Source of the DNA: JBKJTP01 sp046590195
GTDB lineage: Bacteria > Bacteroidota > Ignavibacteria > Palsa-1295
Assembly: GCA_046590195.1 (NCBI GenBank)
Contig: JBKJTP010000120.1
Location: 1 to 12,348 of the forward strand
Direction: 5' to 3'
Length of the DNA stretch: 12,348 bases
The position numbers and the translations under genes were made by a program. Below the pieces are notes generated by a model. The model was not told where the DNA came from, did no database searches, and saw nothing but the letters and a program-made list of their open reading frames with translations. Positions 5,718-12,348 of the stretch are shown piece by piece; within the stretch, counting starts at the first letter, position 1, and each line of letters starts with the position of its first letter.

Positions 5718-6407
5718 ATGAAAAAGCTACTTTCTATTCTGGCTTGCTCTGCGATCGCCGGACTTGCTCTCTCAGGTTGCGACAATGCTACTGATGCACC
5801 AAGCATCGATGCATGGAAAAGTCCTGACGCCGGTACGCTCCTCGTCTTCCGCGAGACCCGCACGATGGAGCTGGACGGCAAGCTCTCCTCGAACACATCA
5901 AGCCCAACCTACGAATTCATCGCGACCGAGCAAGTGATGTTTGGCGAGAATAACGTCTCGACCGTCATCGATCCGAACGGCGATACAGTGTATGTGTCGC
6001 TTCGCGACAATGGCGACTTTGCTATCGGCAGCAACACCGCGAGCGGCATCATGTGGGACGTCTTTCCAACGGGCAGCAAAGGCACGATCACAGTGCATGA
6101 TTACGATAGCGTGACCAACGGTACCGATCACGAGATCAGGAAGCTGACACGCTCATACATTGGCGAAGAGGAGATCGAGCTCGCCGACAAATACATCTAC
6201 ACGATCAAGATCGTCCAAAACGAGACGCAGCGCCTCCTGAGCGCGGGCCTCTGGGATTTCCTGACGGTGGCAACGGACACCCTCTATTTCGCGCCCGACT
6301 TCGGCTTCTATGTTCGTCAGCGCGGGAATGTGCTGAATTATGAATTCGATCGACTCCATAGCACGCACACGAATGCGCTAGATCTTCAGGCTTACATTAA
6401 GAAGTAA
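5718..6407 (+). CDS. Lipoprotein of unknown function
   Basis: The 229-residue product begins with a lipoprotein signal peptide: MKKLLSILAC, a hydrophobic stretch, and the lipobox LSGC with the lipidated Cys at residue 21, followed by DNATDAPSID. The protein should therefore be anchored in the cell envelope. The remainder is acidic, has no further clear enzyme motif, and looks beta-rich with alternating hydrophobic residues (for example TVYVSLRDNGDFAIGS at about 91-106 and TDTLYFAPDFGFYVRQRGNV at about 186-205). I do not recognise the family. ATG at 5718 has no strong Shine-Dalgarno site, only an A/T-rich leader. It lies between the rhodanese and an exported Omp28-like protein, but each has its own hairpin downstream, so a shared operon is doubtful. 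Confidence 0.85.
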   Translation: MKKLLSILACSAIAGLALSGCDNATDAPSIDAWKSPDAGTLLVFRETRTMELDGKLSSNTSSPTYEFIATEQVMFGENNVSTVIDPNGDTVYVSLRDNGDFAIGSNTASGIMWDVFPTGSKGTITVHDYDSVTNGTDHEIRKLTRSYIGEEEIELADKYIYTIKIVQNETQRLLSAGLWDFLTVATDTLYFAPDFGFYVRQRGNVLNYEFDRLHSTHTNALDLQAYIKK

Positions 6408-6485
6408 CGCTCTTAGCCTGAATACTATTTGCAGCCTACAGGCAAAATGCAACCTTTCTGACTGTAATGTGTCATTATTAGGCCT

Positions 6486-6526
6486 GACCCGATTTCCGGA
6501 GTCTGGGTCGTGTTTGTTGTATTTTT
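6486..6526 (+). terminator. Possible terminator after the lipoprotein gene, made from a degenerate heptamer copy
   Basis: GACCC (6486-6490) can pair with GGGTC (6505-6509), and a T-rich run (TGTTTGTTGTATTTTT) follows to 6526. The hairpin segment CCGATTTCCGGAGTCTGGGTC resembles the heptamer array at 2399-2420 (CCGGTTTCCGGGGTCCGGGG), so a decayed repeat may be acting as a terminator. The stem is short. Confidence 0.4.
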
Positions 6527-6635
6527 AGGTCCAAAGTTCACGCCTCCTCGCGTTGCGCACCTCGCGTATTAAGCCCTCGCTGCTTCGAGAAGAGTGTACC
6601 GAGTCCCATTTTATCCCAATCTCAAGACGTTAACT

Positions 6636-8648
6636 ATGAAACGTTCGATACTCCTTATTATCCTGACGCTCTTTGTGGCGGTTAATGCTTCAGCTCAGCG
6701 TAAGGTACTGGTTGAAGAGTTCACCAGCTCCACCTGCCCTCCTTGTGCTTCAACAGATCCTATTATGGAGGCGTGGGAAGCAGAAGCTGCTGAGCAAGTT
6801 GTGGTTCTTAAGTATCACCAGAATTACCCCGCGTCTGGTGACATCATGTACAATGCGTACAAAGAAGGACGTGCTCGTCATGACTACTATGGCGTCGCAG
6901 GCATTCCGCATGTCGAGTTTAACGGCATGGCGAATACTTTCCCACAGTCTGTTGTCCTCCTGAACACGACGATGAATCAAGTCATCGATCAAAGCAGTGT
7001 CTACTACAATGTTTCTGTGTCACAGCAGGTGACGGCAGATAGTATTATCGCACTTGTCACTGTAAAGGCCGGCGCTGACGTAGATCCGGAAGCTCGCCTC
7101 GTAGTTGTGATTGCCGAAGCAAACGTGATCCATCAGGGTTCAAACGGACGCACATATCATACGATGGCAGTGCGTGGCGCAATGCCAGCGTTCGACGCTG
7201 AAGGCGCACCGGCTGGTCCAGCACTGACGATCGCAGCAAACGGTGAGCAGACCTTCCGCTTCTCAACGCCTTTGAAAACGGTGTGGAACAAGGATCTTCT
7301 CCAACTCGCAGCGTTTGTTCAAAATCCTACCTCACGCGAAGTGATGGGGGTTGAGACAAGCGTACCAAACCTTTCGCTCGTTCGCAAGGGCGGAAATGCA
7401 GGTATTGTCGGCAGCACGACGATCCGTCCTCGTTGGGTTGCAACGAACAATGGTACGACAAGCCAAACAGTCAAGTTCACTGCTTTCCTGTCCAAGGCCA
7501 CTCCTTACACTGGTACGGTCACTATGGCAGATGGCTCAGCGATCCCTAGCACAGGACTCGTCCTTGCCCCGGGAGCCGATGCAGAGATCATGATCTCGTT
7601 TGCTACCAGCGGCGCTAACACCGAAAAGCAGAACTACCTGATCGGCATGACGACGGTCGAGGGTGTTGGAGTTAAAGCACCGATCGGTCTCGTATGGCCA
7701 GGTGAATCGAAGAATGTGTTTGTTGATGCTGGTGTAACCCGTTATTCTGAGACACTCAGTGGCTTTGCAAAGTACACATCTGCACTGACAAATGCTGGCA
7801 TGACTACGCCTTCGATCAGCTATGAGGATCTGCTCAATGGCTTCGGTGATCTCACACATTTCAAGAATATCTTCTGGAGCAGCGGTTATGTCGTTGGCCT
7901 CTACACTGGCGCCGGTGAAATGAGCGAGAGCGATACTCACAAGGTCCGTCAGTTCATCGCGAACGGTGGTAATCTTGCCTTCAGCAGCACGTTGATGGCT
8001 GGCACCTACGGAAGTAATGGCTTAGGTGAGTATGTCGAAGAAGTCTTTGGTGTGACTGCTGAGCCTGCAGTTCAATCCTCTTGGGAGCAGCTTTTCGGCA
8101 CTCCAGGTGACGTGCTCGGTAACGGCATCGAGGCAGATGTTGAGAAGCAGGTTCTCACTCAAGCTTTGGAGGTGTCTGACCTGAATTCGACCTCAACCGC
8201 GTTCCTCAAAAATGAAAATGAGGAGATCATGGGTGTTCGTACCGAACACGCTGGTGGTGGAAAGGTCGTTTATCTTTCGTTCGAGCCCGGCAACATTACG
8301 AGCACCACAATTCGTCGCACGTTGGTCAAGAACATCGTCGATTGGTTCAATGGCGTTGCAGACGTTGCTCCGTCCACGATCGCTGATGCTGGGTATGTCG
8401 CAAACTATCCAAACCCATTCAATTCAAACACGACGATCTCTTTCGAGCTCGATGCTCGCAGCAATGTATCGCTCGTTGTTCAGGACATGATGGGCCGTGA
8501 GGTCGCTTCGTTGATCAACAATCAGATGATCGATGCTGGTGCAAAGGCAGTGAAGTTCGATGGGTCTGATCTTGCGAATGGCAACTACCTCTATGTTCTC
8601 ACCGTCGATGGTAAGCGCACAGATGGCAAGATGACAATCGCTAAGTAA
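6636..8648 (+). CDS. Omp28/thioredoxin-like secreted protein with type IX sorting domain
   Basis: From ATG at 6636 the product has 670 residues; a GTG at 6594 would add 14 residues ahead of a perfect signal peptide (MKRSILLIILTLF, then AVNASAQ with cleavage near 20), so I reject it. The N-terminal domain resembles Omp28-type thioredoxin folds: VEEFTSSTCPPC with the CxxC pair at Cys34/Cys37 and GIPHVEF (89-95) as the cis-Pro loop. A beta-rich middle follows (about 235-350), then a Rossmann-like region similar to glutamine-amidotransferase folds (about 356-575: VFVDAG, FKNIFWSSGY, VRQFIANGGNLAFSS). The last 83 residues are a T9SS type-A sorting domain (NYPNPFN at 590-596, ending GKMTIAK). It should be exported and then secreted or surface-attached by T9SS. 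Substrate and redox role are unknown. Confidence 0.9.
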   Translation: MKRSILLIILTLFVAVNASAQRKVLVEEFTSSTCPPCASTDPIMEAWEAEAAEQVVVLKYHQNYPASGDIMYNAYKEGRARHDYYGVAGIPHVEFNGMANTFPQSVVLLNTTMNQVIDQSSVYYNVSVSQQVTADSIIALVTVKAGADVDPEARLVVVIAEANVIHQGSNGRTYHTMAVRGAMPAFDAEGAPAGPALTIAANGEQTFRFSTPLKTVWNKDLLQLAAFVQNPTSREVMGVETSVPNLSLVRKGGNAGIVGSTTIRPRWVATNNGTTSQTVKFTAFLSKATPYTGTVTMADGSAIPSTGLVLAPGADAEIMISFATSGANTEKQNYLIGMTTVEGVGVKAPIGLVWPGESKNVFVDAGVTRYSETLSGFAKYTSALTNAGMTTPSISYEDLLNGFGDLTHFKNIFWSSGYVVGLYTGAGEMSESDTHKVRQFIANGGNLAFSSTLMAGTYGSNGLGEYVEEVFGVTAEPAVQSSWEQLFGTPGDVLGNGIEADVEKQVLTQALEVSDLNSTSTAFLKNENEEIMGVRTEHAGGGKVVYLSFEPGNITSTTIRRTLVKNIVDWFNGVADVAPSTIADAGYVANYPNPFNSNTTISFELDARSNVSLVVQDMMGREVASLINNQMIDAGAKAVKFDGSDLANGNYLYVLTVDGKRTDGKMTIAK

Positions 8649-8675
8649 GTCGACTCGACTTCAGAGACGTTAGTC

Positions 8676-8707
8676 AAAAGCCCCTCGCATTGCGAGGGGC
8701 TTTTTTT
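8676..8707 (+). terminator. Strong bidirectional intrinsic terminator
   Basis: AAAAGCCCCTCGC (8676-8688) and GCGAGGGGCTTTT (8692-8704) form a 13-bp stem with loop ATT, followed by more T residues to 8707; A residues on the other side make it work for both strands. It separates the convergent T9SS cargo gene and the L,D-transpeptidase remnant, whose TAA stop (8708-8706) overlaps the T run. Confidence 0.95.
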
Positions 8708-9223
8708 ATGGTTCGATCGTAACCTGGGTACCCACGTGGAGGAGATCATACAACTCCTTGATCTGCGGGTCATCGAGCGCCACGCAGCCCCAGGTCCAGT
8801 CTGACGCTGAGCCGTTGCCGTGGATGAAGATCTCGCCGCCGAGCGGGGTATCCCATGGCGGGCAATCGCCGCGGTCGATCGCACGGACGATCCTGTTGTA
8901 CTGCCTGCGGTTGATGAGCTTGCTCTTCAGGCCGGCATCGGCGTCCTGCTTGTTCGGGAAGCTCAAGCCCAGTGAGAGATAGAACTGTGAGCGCGGATTC
9001 TTGCGGCAGATGTAGTAGGTGCCTTCGGGCGTTCTGCGGTCGCCTTGCTTCAGTTTGTGGCCCGTGGTGCCGAGCCGAGCGCGATGGGGTAGGTCCTGAC
9101 CTCCTGGCCGTCCTTTGAAAGGATCAGCTTGCGCTCACTCTTCTTTACCGTGATGGAGTATTGCGCGAAGCCATTCGTGGCAACGAGCAACGTGACGAGC
9201 AAGACGGCAAGTGAGCGGATCAT
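8706..9223 (-). pseudogene. L,D-transpeptidase (YkuD family), frameshifted by a 5-bp duplication
   Basis: YkuD-type enzymes cross-link peptidoglycan by an L,D-transpeptidase reaction in the cell envelope. From ATG at 9223 the frame gives a signal peptide (MIRSLAVLLVTLLVATNGFA) and YSITVKKSERKLIL...YPIALG, then shifts and stops at a TGA (9050-9052). Another frame continues the domain: GHKLKQGDRRTPEGTYYICR ... GGEIFIHGNG ... DWTWGCVALDD, with the catalytic His and Cys motif, and stops at 8706. At the break the plus strand has CCGAG twice (9070-9079). Removing one copy joins the frames exactly as IALGTTGHKLKQGD and gives a normal 170-residue protein. This is therefore a recent inactivation, a reversible slippage site or a sequence error. 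Neither half alone should be active: the first lacks the catalytic residues and the second the signal peptide. Confidence 0.85.
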
Positions 9224-9257
9224 GGTATCATTAATGAAGCAGAGGCTGCAATTGTTC

Positions 9258-9333
9258 AAGTGTAGCACATGCTTTAGCTTGTGCGAATAACCCTTGGATC
9301 TTTCTCGCACAAGCTAAAGCATGTGCTACACTT
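9258..9333. repeat. REPIN-like element: perfect 29-bp inverted repeat with GTAG feet
   Basis: Arms 9258-9286 and 9305-9333 are perfect reverse complements around an 18-base spacer. Each arm also folds alone: GTAG (9262-9265), then CACATGC-TTTA-GCTTGTG (9266-9283), a 7-bp hairpin with one T-T mismatch; the mirror copy ends in CTAC (9326-9329). A GTAG tetranucleotide beside a short imperfect hairpin is the hallmark of REP sequences processed by RAYT (TnpA-REP) transposases, and two in inverted order make a REPIN. No RAYT gene is in the window. The right arm ends 6 bases before the hydrolase start. Confidence 0.8.
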
Positions 9334-9339
9334 TAAAGT

Positions 9340-10104
9340 ATGCTTAATTTCCATCATCGCGGCGCGGGCCGGACGCTCATCCTCATTCACGCTTTCCCAT
9401 TCTCGAGTGCGATGTGGGAAGAGTTGATCGTGTCGCTCAGCGATCTCGACATCAGCATCGCCACGATCGATCTCCCAGGCTTCGGCGGGTCGCCAAATGC
9501 TGAATGGACGATGGAGAGCATCTGCGAATCGCTGTTTGAGGCGATCACCAGCGAGGGGCTCGAAAGGCCGGTGCTTTGCGGCCTTTCGATGGGCGGCTAT
9601 ATCACGCTGAGTTATTGCAAGCACTATCCGCTCACTGTCGCTGGGCTCATCCTAGCTGATACAAAAGCCGCAGCAGACTCGGACGAAGTAAAACTAGATC
9701 GGGAGAAATTCGCGCAGGATACGCTGAAGCGCGGGGCAATTGCAGCGACGGAGCGCAATCTTGCAAAGATGACGAGCGATTGGACGAAGGCAAACGCGCC
9801 TGAAGTTGCGAAGCAGATCGAGACTTGGATGCTCGACGCCGATCCACAGGCGATCGCGAATGCGCTGCGCGCAATGGCCGGGCGTCCGGACACGATGGAG
9901 CTTCTCCCTACGATCGCGGTGCCGGTGCTTCTCATCGTTGGCGCAGATGATCCCGTAACGACACCAGTGGAGATGGAGAAGATGGCAGCGCTCTTGCCGA
10001 TCGCTACGATCGTGAAGATACCCGATGCATCACATATGAGCGTGACGGAGAAGCCGGGGGAGTTTGCGGCGACAGTGCGCCAATATTTGGGGGTGTCATC
10101 CTGA
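9340..10104 (+). CDS. Alpha/beta hydrolase
   Basis: The 254-residue product is a complete, cytosolic alpha/beta hydrolase of the 3-oxoadipate enol-lactonase/haloperoxidase-like type. It shows the oxyanion motif ILIHAFPFSS (14-23), the DLPGFGGS segment (44-51), the nucleophile elbow GLSMGG with Ser83, an acid in VGADDP (Asp203/204) and the catalytic His232 in DASHMSV. Residues between about 115 and 180 form the helical cap. The substrate cannot be told from sequence. ATG at 9340 is the only good start; no Shine-Dalgarno site is present, and the REPIN hairpin lies 6 bases upstream, which should affect initiation if transcribed. The last residues (GVSS) and the TGA stop lie in the start of the next repeat element, so the original C-terminus was probably different. 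Confidence 0.9.
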   Translation: MLNFHHRGAGRTLILIHAFPFSSAMWEELIVSLSDLDISIATIDLPGFGGSPNAEWTMESICESLFEAITSEGLERPVLCGLSMGGYITLSYCKHYPLTVAGLILADTKAAADSDEVKLDREKFAQDTLKRGAIAATERNLAKMTSDWTKANAPEVAKQIETWMLDADPQAIANALRAMAGRPDTMELLPTIAVPVLLIVGADDPVTTPVEMEKMAALLPIATIVKIPDASHMSVTEKPGEFAATVRQYLGVSS

Positions 10105-10228
10105 GCGAGCGTAGCGAGTCGAAGGATCTCCCTGCATATCCCTAAGAGCCAGGGAGATCCTTCGACTCCGCCGCCGCTCGTTCGTGCCTTCGGCACTCAA
10201 CTTCGCGGTCGGCTTCGCTCAGGATGAC
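10095..10228. repeat. Structured repeat element, copy A (GTCATCCTGAGCGA ends)
   Basis: The ends GTCATCCTGAGCGA (10095-10108) and its exact reverse complement (10215-10228) close the element. Inside is a perfect 19-bp stem, GAGTCGAAGGATCTCCCTG (10116-10134) with 10150-10168, and a small GTGCC/GGCAC hairpin (10184-10196). The left end contains the hydrolase stop. I recall similar GTCATCCTGAGCGAAGCG-type repeats from many bacterial genomes; no mobilising enzyme is known to me. Confidence 0.85.
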
Positions 10229-10248
10229 ATGGCCATTGGGCACTCGGG

Positions 10249-10914
10249 ATGACTTTCTCATCCTCATCTGTTCTCCCCGCAATGCAATCAGAATTAGAAA
10301 CGCTGGCCAGGGAATCGGATCCTATCAATCTCGGGCGGGCGCAAACGCGGGTGGATAAGATCGAGAAGACGCTGAGCAAACGCCAGCCGAGTCTTGCGGT
10401 CATCATTGAGAACATCCACGATCCGCACAACTTCAACGCGATCCTGCGGTCATGCGATGCGACGGGTGTGCATCGCGTGGCGATGTGTTATTACATCGAA
10501 AAGATGCCGAAGCTCATCCACACAAGCTCTTCTGGCGCGAACAAATGGATCGAGGTCGAGCGATACGATTCGATCGAAGCGTGTTGTGATCAGTTCAGAC
10601 GCGATGGCTTCCGGATCTATGGCACAAAGCTCGATCCCGAGGCACGTCCAATGTACGATAACGATTTTACCGAGCCCACAGCTTTTATCATCGGCAACGA
10701 ACATCGCGGAATATCCGACGAAGCAGCGAAACATTCGGACGAACTTCTCTATATACCGATGATGGGGATGGTCGAAAGTTTGAATGTCTCGGTGGCAACG
10801 GCCGTCTGTCTCTTCGAAGCCATGCGGCAGCGCCGGGTGAAGGGGATGTATGAGGTGCCGCAATTTTCTTCGACTGAGCTTCAGGCGAGGAAGATGGAGT
10901 GGTTGAAGAAGTAG
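10249..10914 (+). CDS. trmH: tRNA 2'-O-methyltransferase, TrmH/SpoU family
   Basis: SPOUT methyltransferases of this type put a methyl group from S-adenosylmethionine on a ribose 2'-OH; TrmH modifies G18 in the tRNA D-loop. The protein (221 aa) has all three SpoU motifs: ENIHDPHNFNAILRSCDATG (50-69) with the catalytic Asn/Arg, FIIGNEHRGIS (145-155), and IPMMGMVESLNVSVATAVCL (169-188), which forms the trefoil knot and is closest to TrmH rather than RlmB or TrmL. A C-terminal tail (VPQFSSTELQARKMEWLKK) follows. ATG at 10249 falls in a stretch (CTCGGGATGAC, 10243-10253) identical to the end of repeat copy B, so ATG at 10282 (MQSELETL) may be the ancestral start. The gene is framed by inverted copies of a structured repeat. 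Family is sure; the exact tRNA target is inferred. Confidence 0.85.
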   Translation: MTFSSSSVLPAMQSELETLARESDPINLGRAQTRVDKIEKTLSKRQPSLAVIIENIHDPHNFNAILRSCDATGVHRVAMCYYIEKMPKLIHTSSSGANKWIEVERYDSIEACCDQFRRDGFRIYGTKLDPEARPMYDNDFTEPTAFIIGNEHRGISDEAAKHSDELLYIPMMGMVESLNVSVATAVCLFEAMRQRRVKGMYEVPQFSSTELQARKMEWLKK

Positions 10915-10927
10915 CAAGCCCTAAAGC

Positions 10928-11128
10928 ATGTCATCCTGAGTGACGCCGACCGCGAAGTTGAGTGCCGATGGCACGAACGAGCGGCGGCGGCGTCGAAGGA
11001 TCTCCCTGCATGTGGCCAATTGCCAGGGAGATCCTTCGACGCCGCCTAACTACTTGGGACATCTATTAAAACGTCGCAAAAACCCTCTGGGTCTTTGCTG
11101 CTAAGGAATATTTTGCTCGGGATGACAT
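10928..11128. repeat. Structured repeat element, copy B (inverted relative to copy A)
   Basis: The ends ATGTCATCCTGAG (10928-10940) and CTCGGGATGACAT (11116-11128) are inverted repeats with one G-T type mismatch. The core is a perfect 23-bp stem (10986-11008 with 11024-11046) and a 15-base loop. Its left arm matches the reverse complement of the right arm of copy A with about four differences in 80 bases. Its right arm (11047-11115) is longer and unrelated to copy A. Confidence 0.85.
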
Positions 11129-11177
11129 GACTGAAGTGCAGTGCTCGACCTTGATGATTTAGAATTAGAATAAGTAT

Positions 11178-12348
11178 TTGTCTTACGATCTCACCTTAAA
11201 CAACGGCTCGATCTGGTTGCTGCTCGCGTGTCTTGCGATCGGTATCGGATTGGCGTTCTGGACGTATCAGCGGACGATCCCGCGCACAACGACGGCCAAG
11301 CGCACGATACTCATCGCCTTGCGCTCGCTGGGCATTGCTGCGCTGCTCTTCGCGATCTTCCAGCCCGTGCTCACTTCGACGAAGACGAATGAACTTGTAC
11401 CAAAGATCGCGCTGGCGCTTGATAACTCACAGTCGATGCAGTTGCCGCAGCAGGGTGGGTCGGCAGGGGCGCAGATAGCACCTGAGGCCACGCGCCGTGC
11501 AGCGATGGTTCAGAGCGTGCAGTCGGCGATACCACAGGACTTGCGAAGCGATGCTAGTAAGCTCGAAGCATATCTCGTTGGTGATAACACAACCGAAGTC
11601 CGCGGCGGCACAACGACTGCTCTCGACAGCCTCGCCGGACGCGCTACTGTCACAAATCTCTCTTCTGTCTTTACTGCGCTTCGCGAAGCACGCAAGACAC
11701 GCAATGTTGAGGCGGTTGTGCTTTATACCGATGGCGCTTTCACTGCAGGATCGAACCCAGTCTATGCAGCGCAGCAACTTGGTGTGCCGGTCTATGCGGT
11801 TGGTCTCGGTGATTCGAGTGAGATCCGCGACATCTCGCTGACCGAGCTCTTTACGAATGAGATCGCAACTATGGGTGTCGCGCAGCCAGTCGATATGACG
11901 CTGCACGTCTCGAATAGCCGCGCTGGTGAGCGCGTGCAGGTCTTCGTCTATGCAGATCAGGAGAAGGTGCATGAGCAGGTCGTGGCACTCAAAGGCGGAA
12001 GCTACGATGAGTCGTTCTCTTTCCGCTACACGCCGAACAAGGAAGGGACGATCAAGCTGACGGCACGCGTAAGTGCGCTAAGCGAAGAGATCACTGGCAA
12101 GAATAATCTTCGCATCGCTTACGTGAAAGTGCTGCGTAACAAGTTCAGAGTTGCGATGTTTGCCGGCGCGCCGAGTTCGGATGTAAGCTTCCTGCGTCAG
12201 TATTATTCGGCTAATCCATCGGTCGAGCTGATCACCTTCATTCAAAAGGCTGGCAGCGAATTCTACGAAGGCACACCAACGCCTGAGAAGCTGCGCGACA
12301 TCGACATGGTGGTGCTCGTTGGCTTTCCGATCGCACAGACCTCGGACC
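11178..12348 (+). CDS. Membrane-anchored VWA-domain protein (C-terminus outside window)
   Basis: An open frame starts just after a TAG and runs 390 codons to the window end. The only plausible early start is TTG at 11178 (SYDLTLNNGSIW follows); no in-frame ATG or GTG lies ahead of the first membrane segment and no clear Shine-Dalgarno site is seen. Residues 12-29 (IWLLLACLAIGIGLAFW...) and 44-62 are two transmembrane helices. A von Willebrand A domain begins at about 77: IALALDNSQSM carries the DxSxS metal-binding motif (82-86), and VVLYTDGAFTAG supplies the second acidic loop. A beta-sandwich-like region follows, then FRVAMFAGAPSSD and DMVVLVGFPIA, which look like the start of a Rossmann or amidotransferase-like fold. 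Proteins of this layout are common in Bacteroidota and related phyla, but their function is largely unknown. Confidence 0.85.
   Translation, partial: MSYDLTLNNGSIWLLLACLAIGIGLAFWTYQRTIPRTTTAKRTILIALRSLGIAALLFAIFQPVLTSTKTNELVPKIALALDNSQSMQLPQQGGSAGAQIAPEATRRAAMVQSVQSAIPQDLRSDASKLEAYLVGDNTTEVRGGTTTALDSLAGRATVTNLSSVFTALREARKTRNVEAVVLYTDGAFTAGSNPVYAAQQLGVPVYAVGLGDSSEIRDISLTELFTNEIATMGVAQPVDMTLHVSNSRAGERVQVFVYADQEKVHEQVVALKGGSYDESFSFRYTPNKEGTIKLTARVSALSEEITGKNNLRIAYVKVLRNKFRVAMFAGAPSSDVSFLRQYYSANPSVELITFIQKAGSEFYEGTPTPEKLRDIDMVVLVGFPIAQTSD

Noticed and set aside
6594..6635. Upstream GTG start of the Omp28-like gene
   Set aside because: It would put 14 residues ahead of a textbook signal peptide starting at the ATG at 6636.
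9048..9082. Programmed ribosomal frameshift in the L,D-transpeptidase gene
   Set aside because: No slippery heptamer or stimulatory structure is seen at the join, while an exact CCGAG duplication explains the shift fully.
9624..10196. 190-codon minus-strand open frame
   Set aside because: It is antisense to the alpha/beta hydrolase, whose catalytic residues are all in place, and it runs on into repeat copy A.
10095..11128. Insertion sequence or composite transposon around trmH
   Set aside because: No transposase or recombinase is encoded within or next to the repeats, and trmH is a housekeeping gene, so I list the copies only as repeats.

Overview
The window looks like chromosomal DNA of a Bacteroidota/Chlorobiota-type bacterium of the FCB group. 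An Ignavibacteria- or Kapabacteria-like lineage is my best guess, but taxonomy cannot be fixed from 12 kb. Supporting signs are a type IX secretion (T9SS) type-A C-terminal sorting domain on an Omp28-like protein, a lipoprotein and several Sec-exported proteins, candidate TAnnTTTG promoter boxes of the Bacteroidetes kind, weak or absent Shine-Dalgarno sites at most genes, and GTG/TTG starts.

Layout. Minus strand, 1-5047: a secreted Asn/Gly/Thr-rich repetitive protein (cut by the left edge), a 559-base non-coding gap with a terminator and a candidate promoter, then, in transcription order from the right, dnaB (replicative helicase), gmk (guanylate kinase), a four-helix-bundle protein of the 23S rRNA intervening-sequence family, and rpoZ (RNA polymerase omega). 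Plus strand, 5240-8648: a one-domain rhodanese, a lipoprotein of unknown function and the Omp28/thioredoxin-like T9SS cargo, ending at a strong bidirectional terminator. Minus strand, 8706-9223: an L,D-transpeptidase gene broken by a 5-bp duplication. Plus strand, 9340-12348: an alpha/beta hydrolase, trmH (tRNA 2'-O-methyltransferase) and the start of a membrane-anchored VWA-domain protein cut by the right edge.

The housekeeping genes (dnaB, gmk, rpoZ, trmH) are ordinary. The unusual content is the repeats between them: heptamer (7-bp period) arrays, one pair inverted around the four-helix-bundle gene inside the gmk-rpoZ unit; a different heptamer array in the first codons of dnaB; a 3 x 16-bp tandem repeat over the rhodanese stop codon; a perfect 29-bp inverted repeat with GTAG feet that looks like a REPIN; and two large structured elements in inverted orientation flanking trmH. 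Several of these repeats supply the ends of coding sequences: the gmk C-terminus, the dnaB N-terminus, the rhodanese and hydrolase stop codons and perhaps the trmH start. The most interesting candidate unit is the inverted-heptamer/four-helix-bundle cassette at about 2389-2845; the best structural evidence is the compensatory change between the two elements beside trmH.
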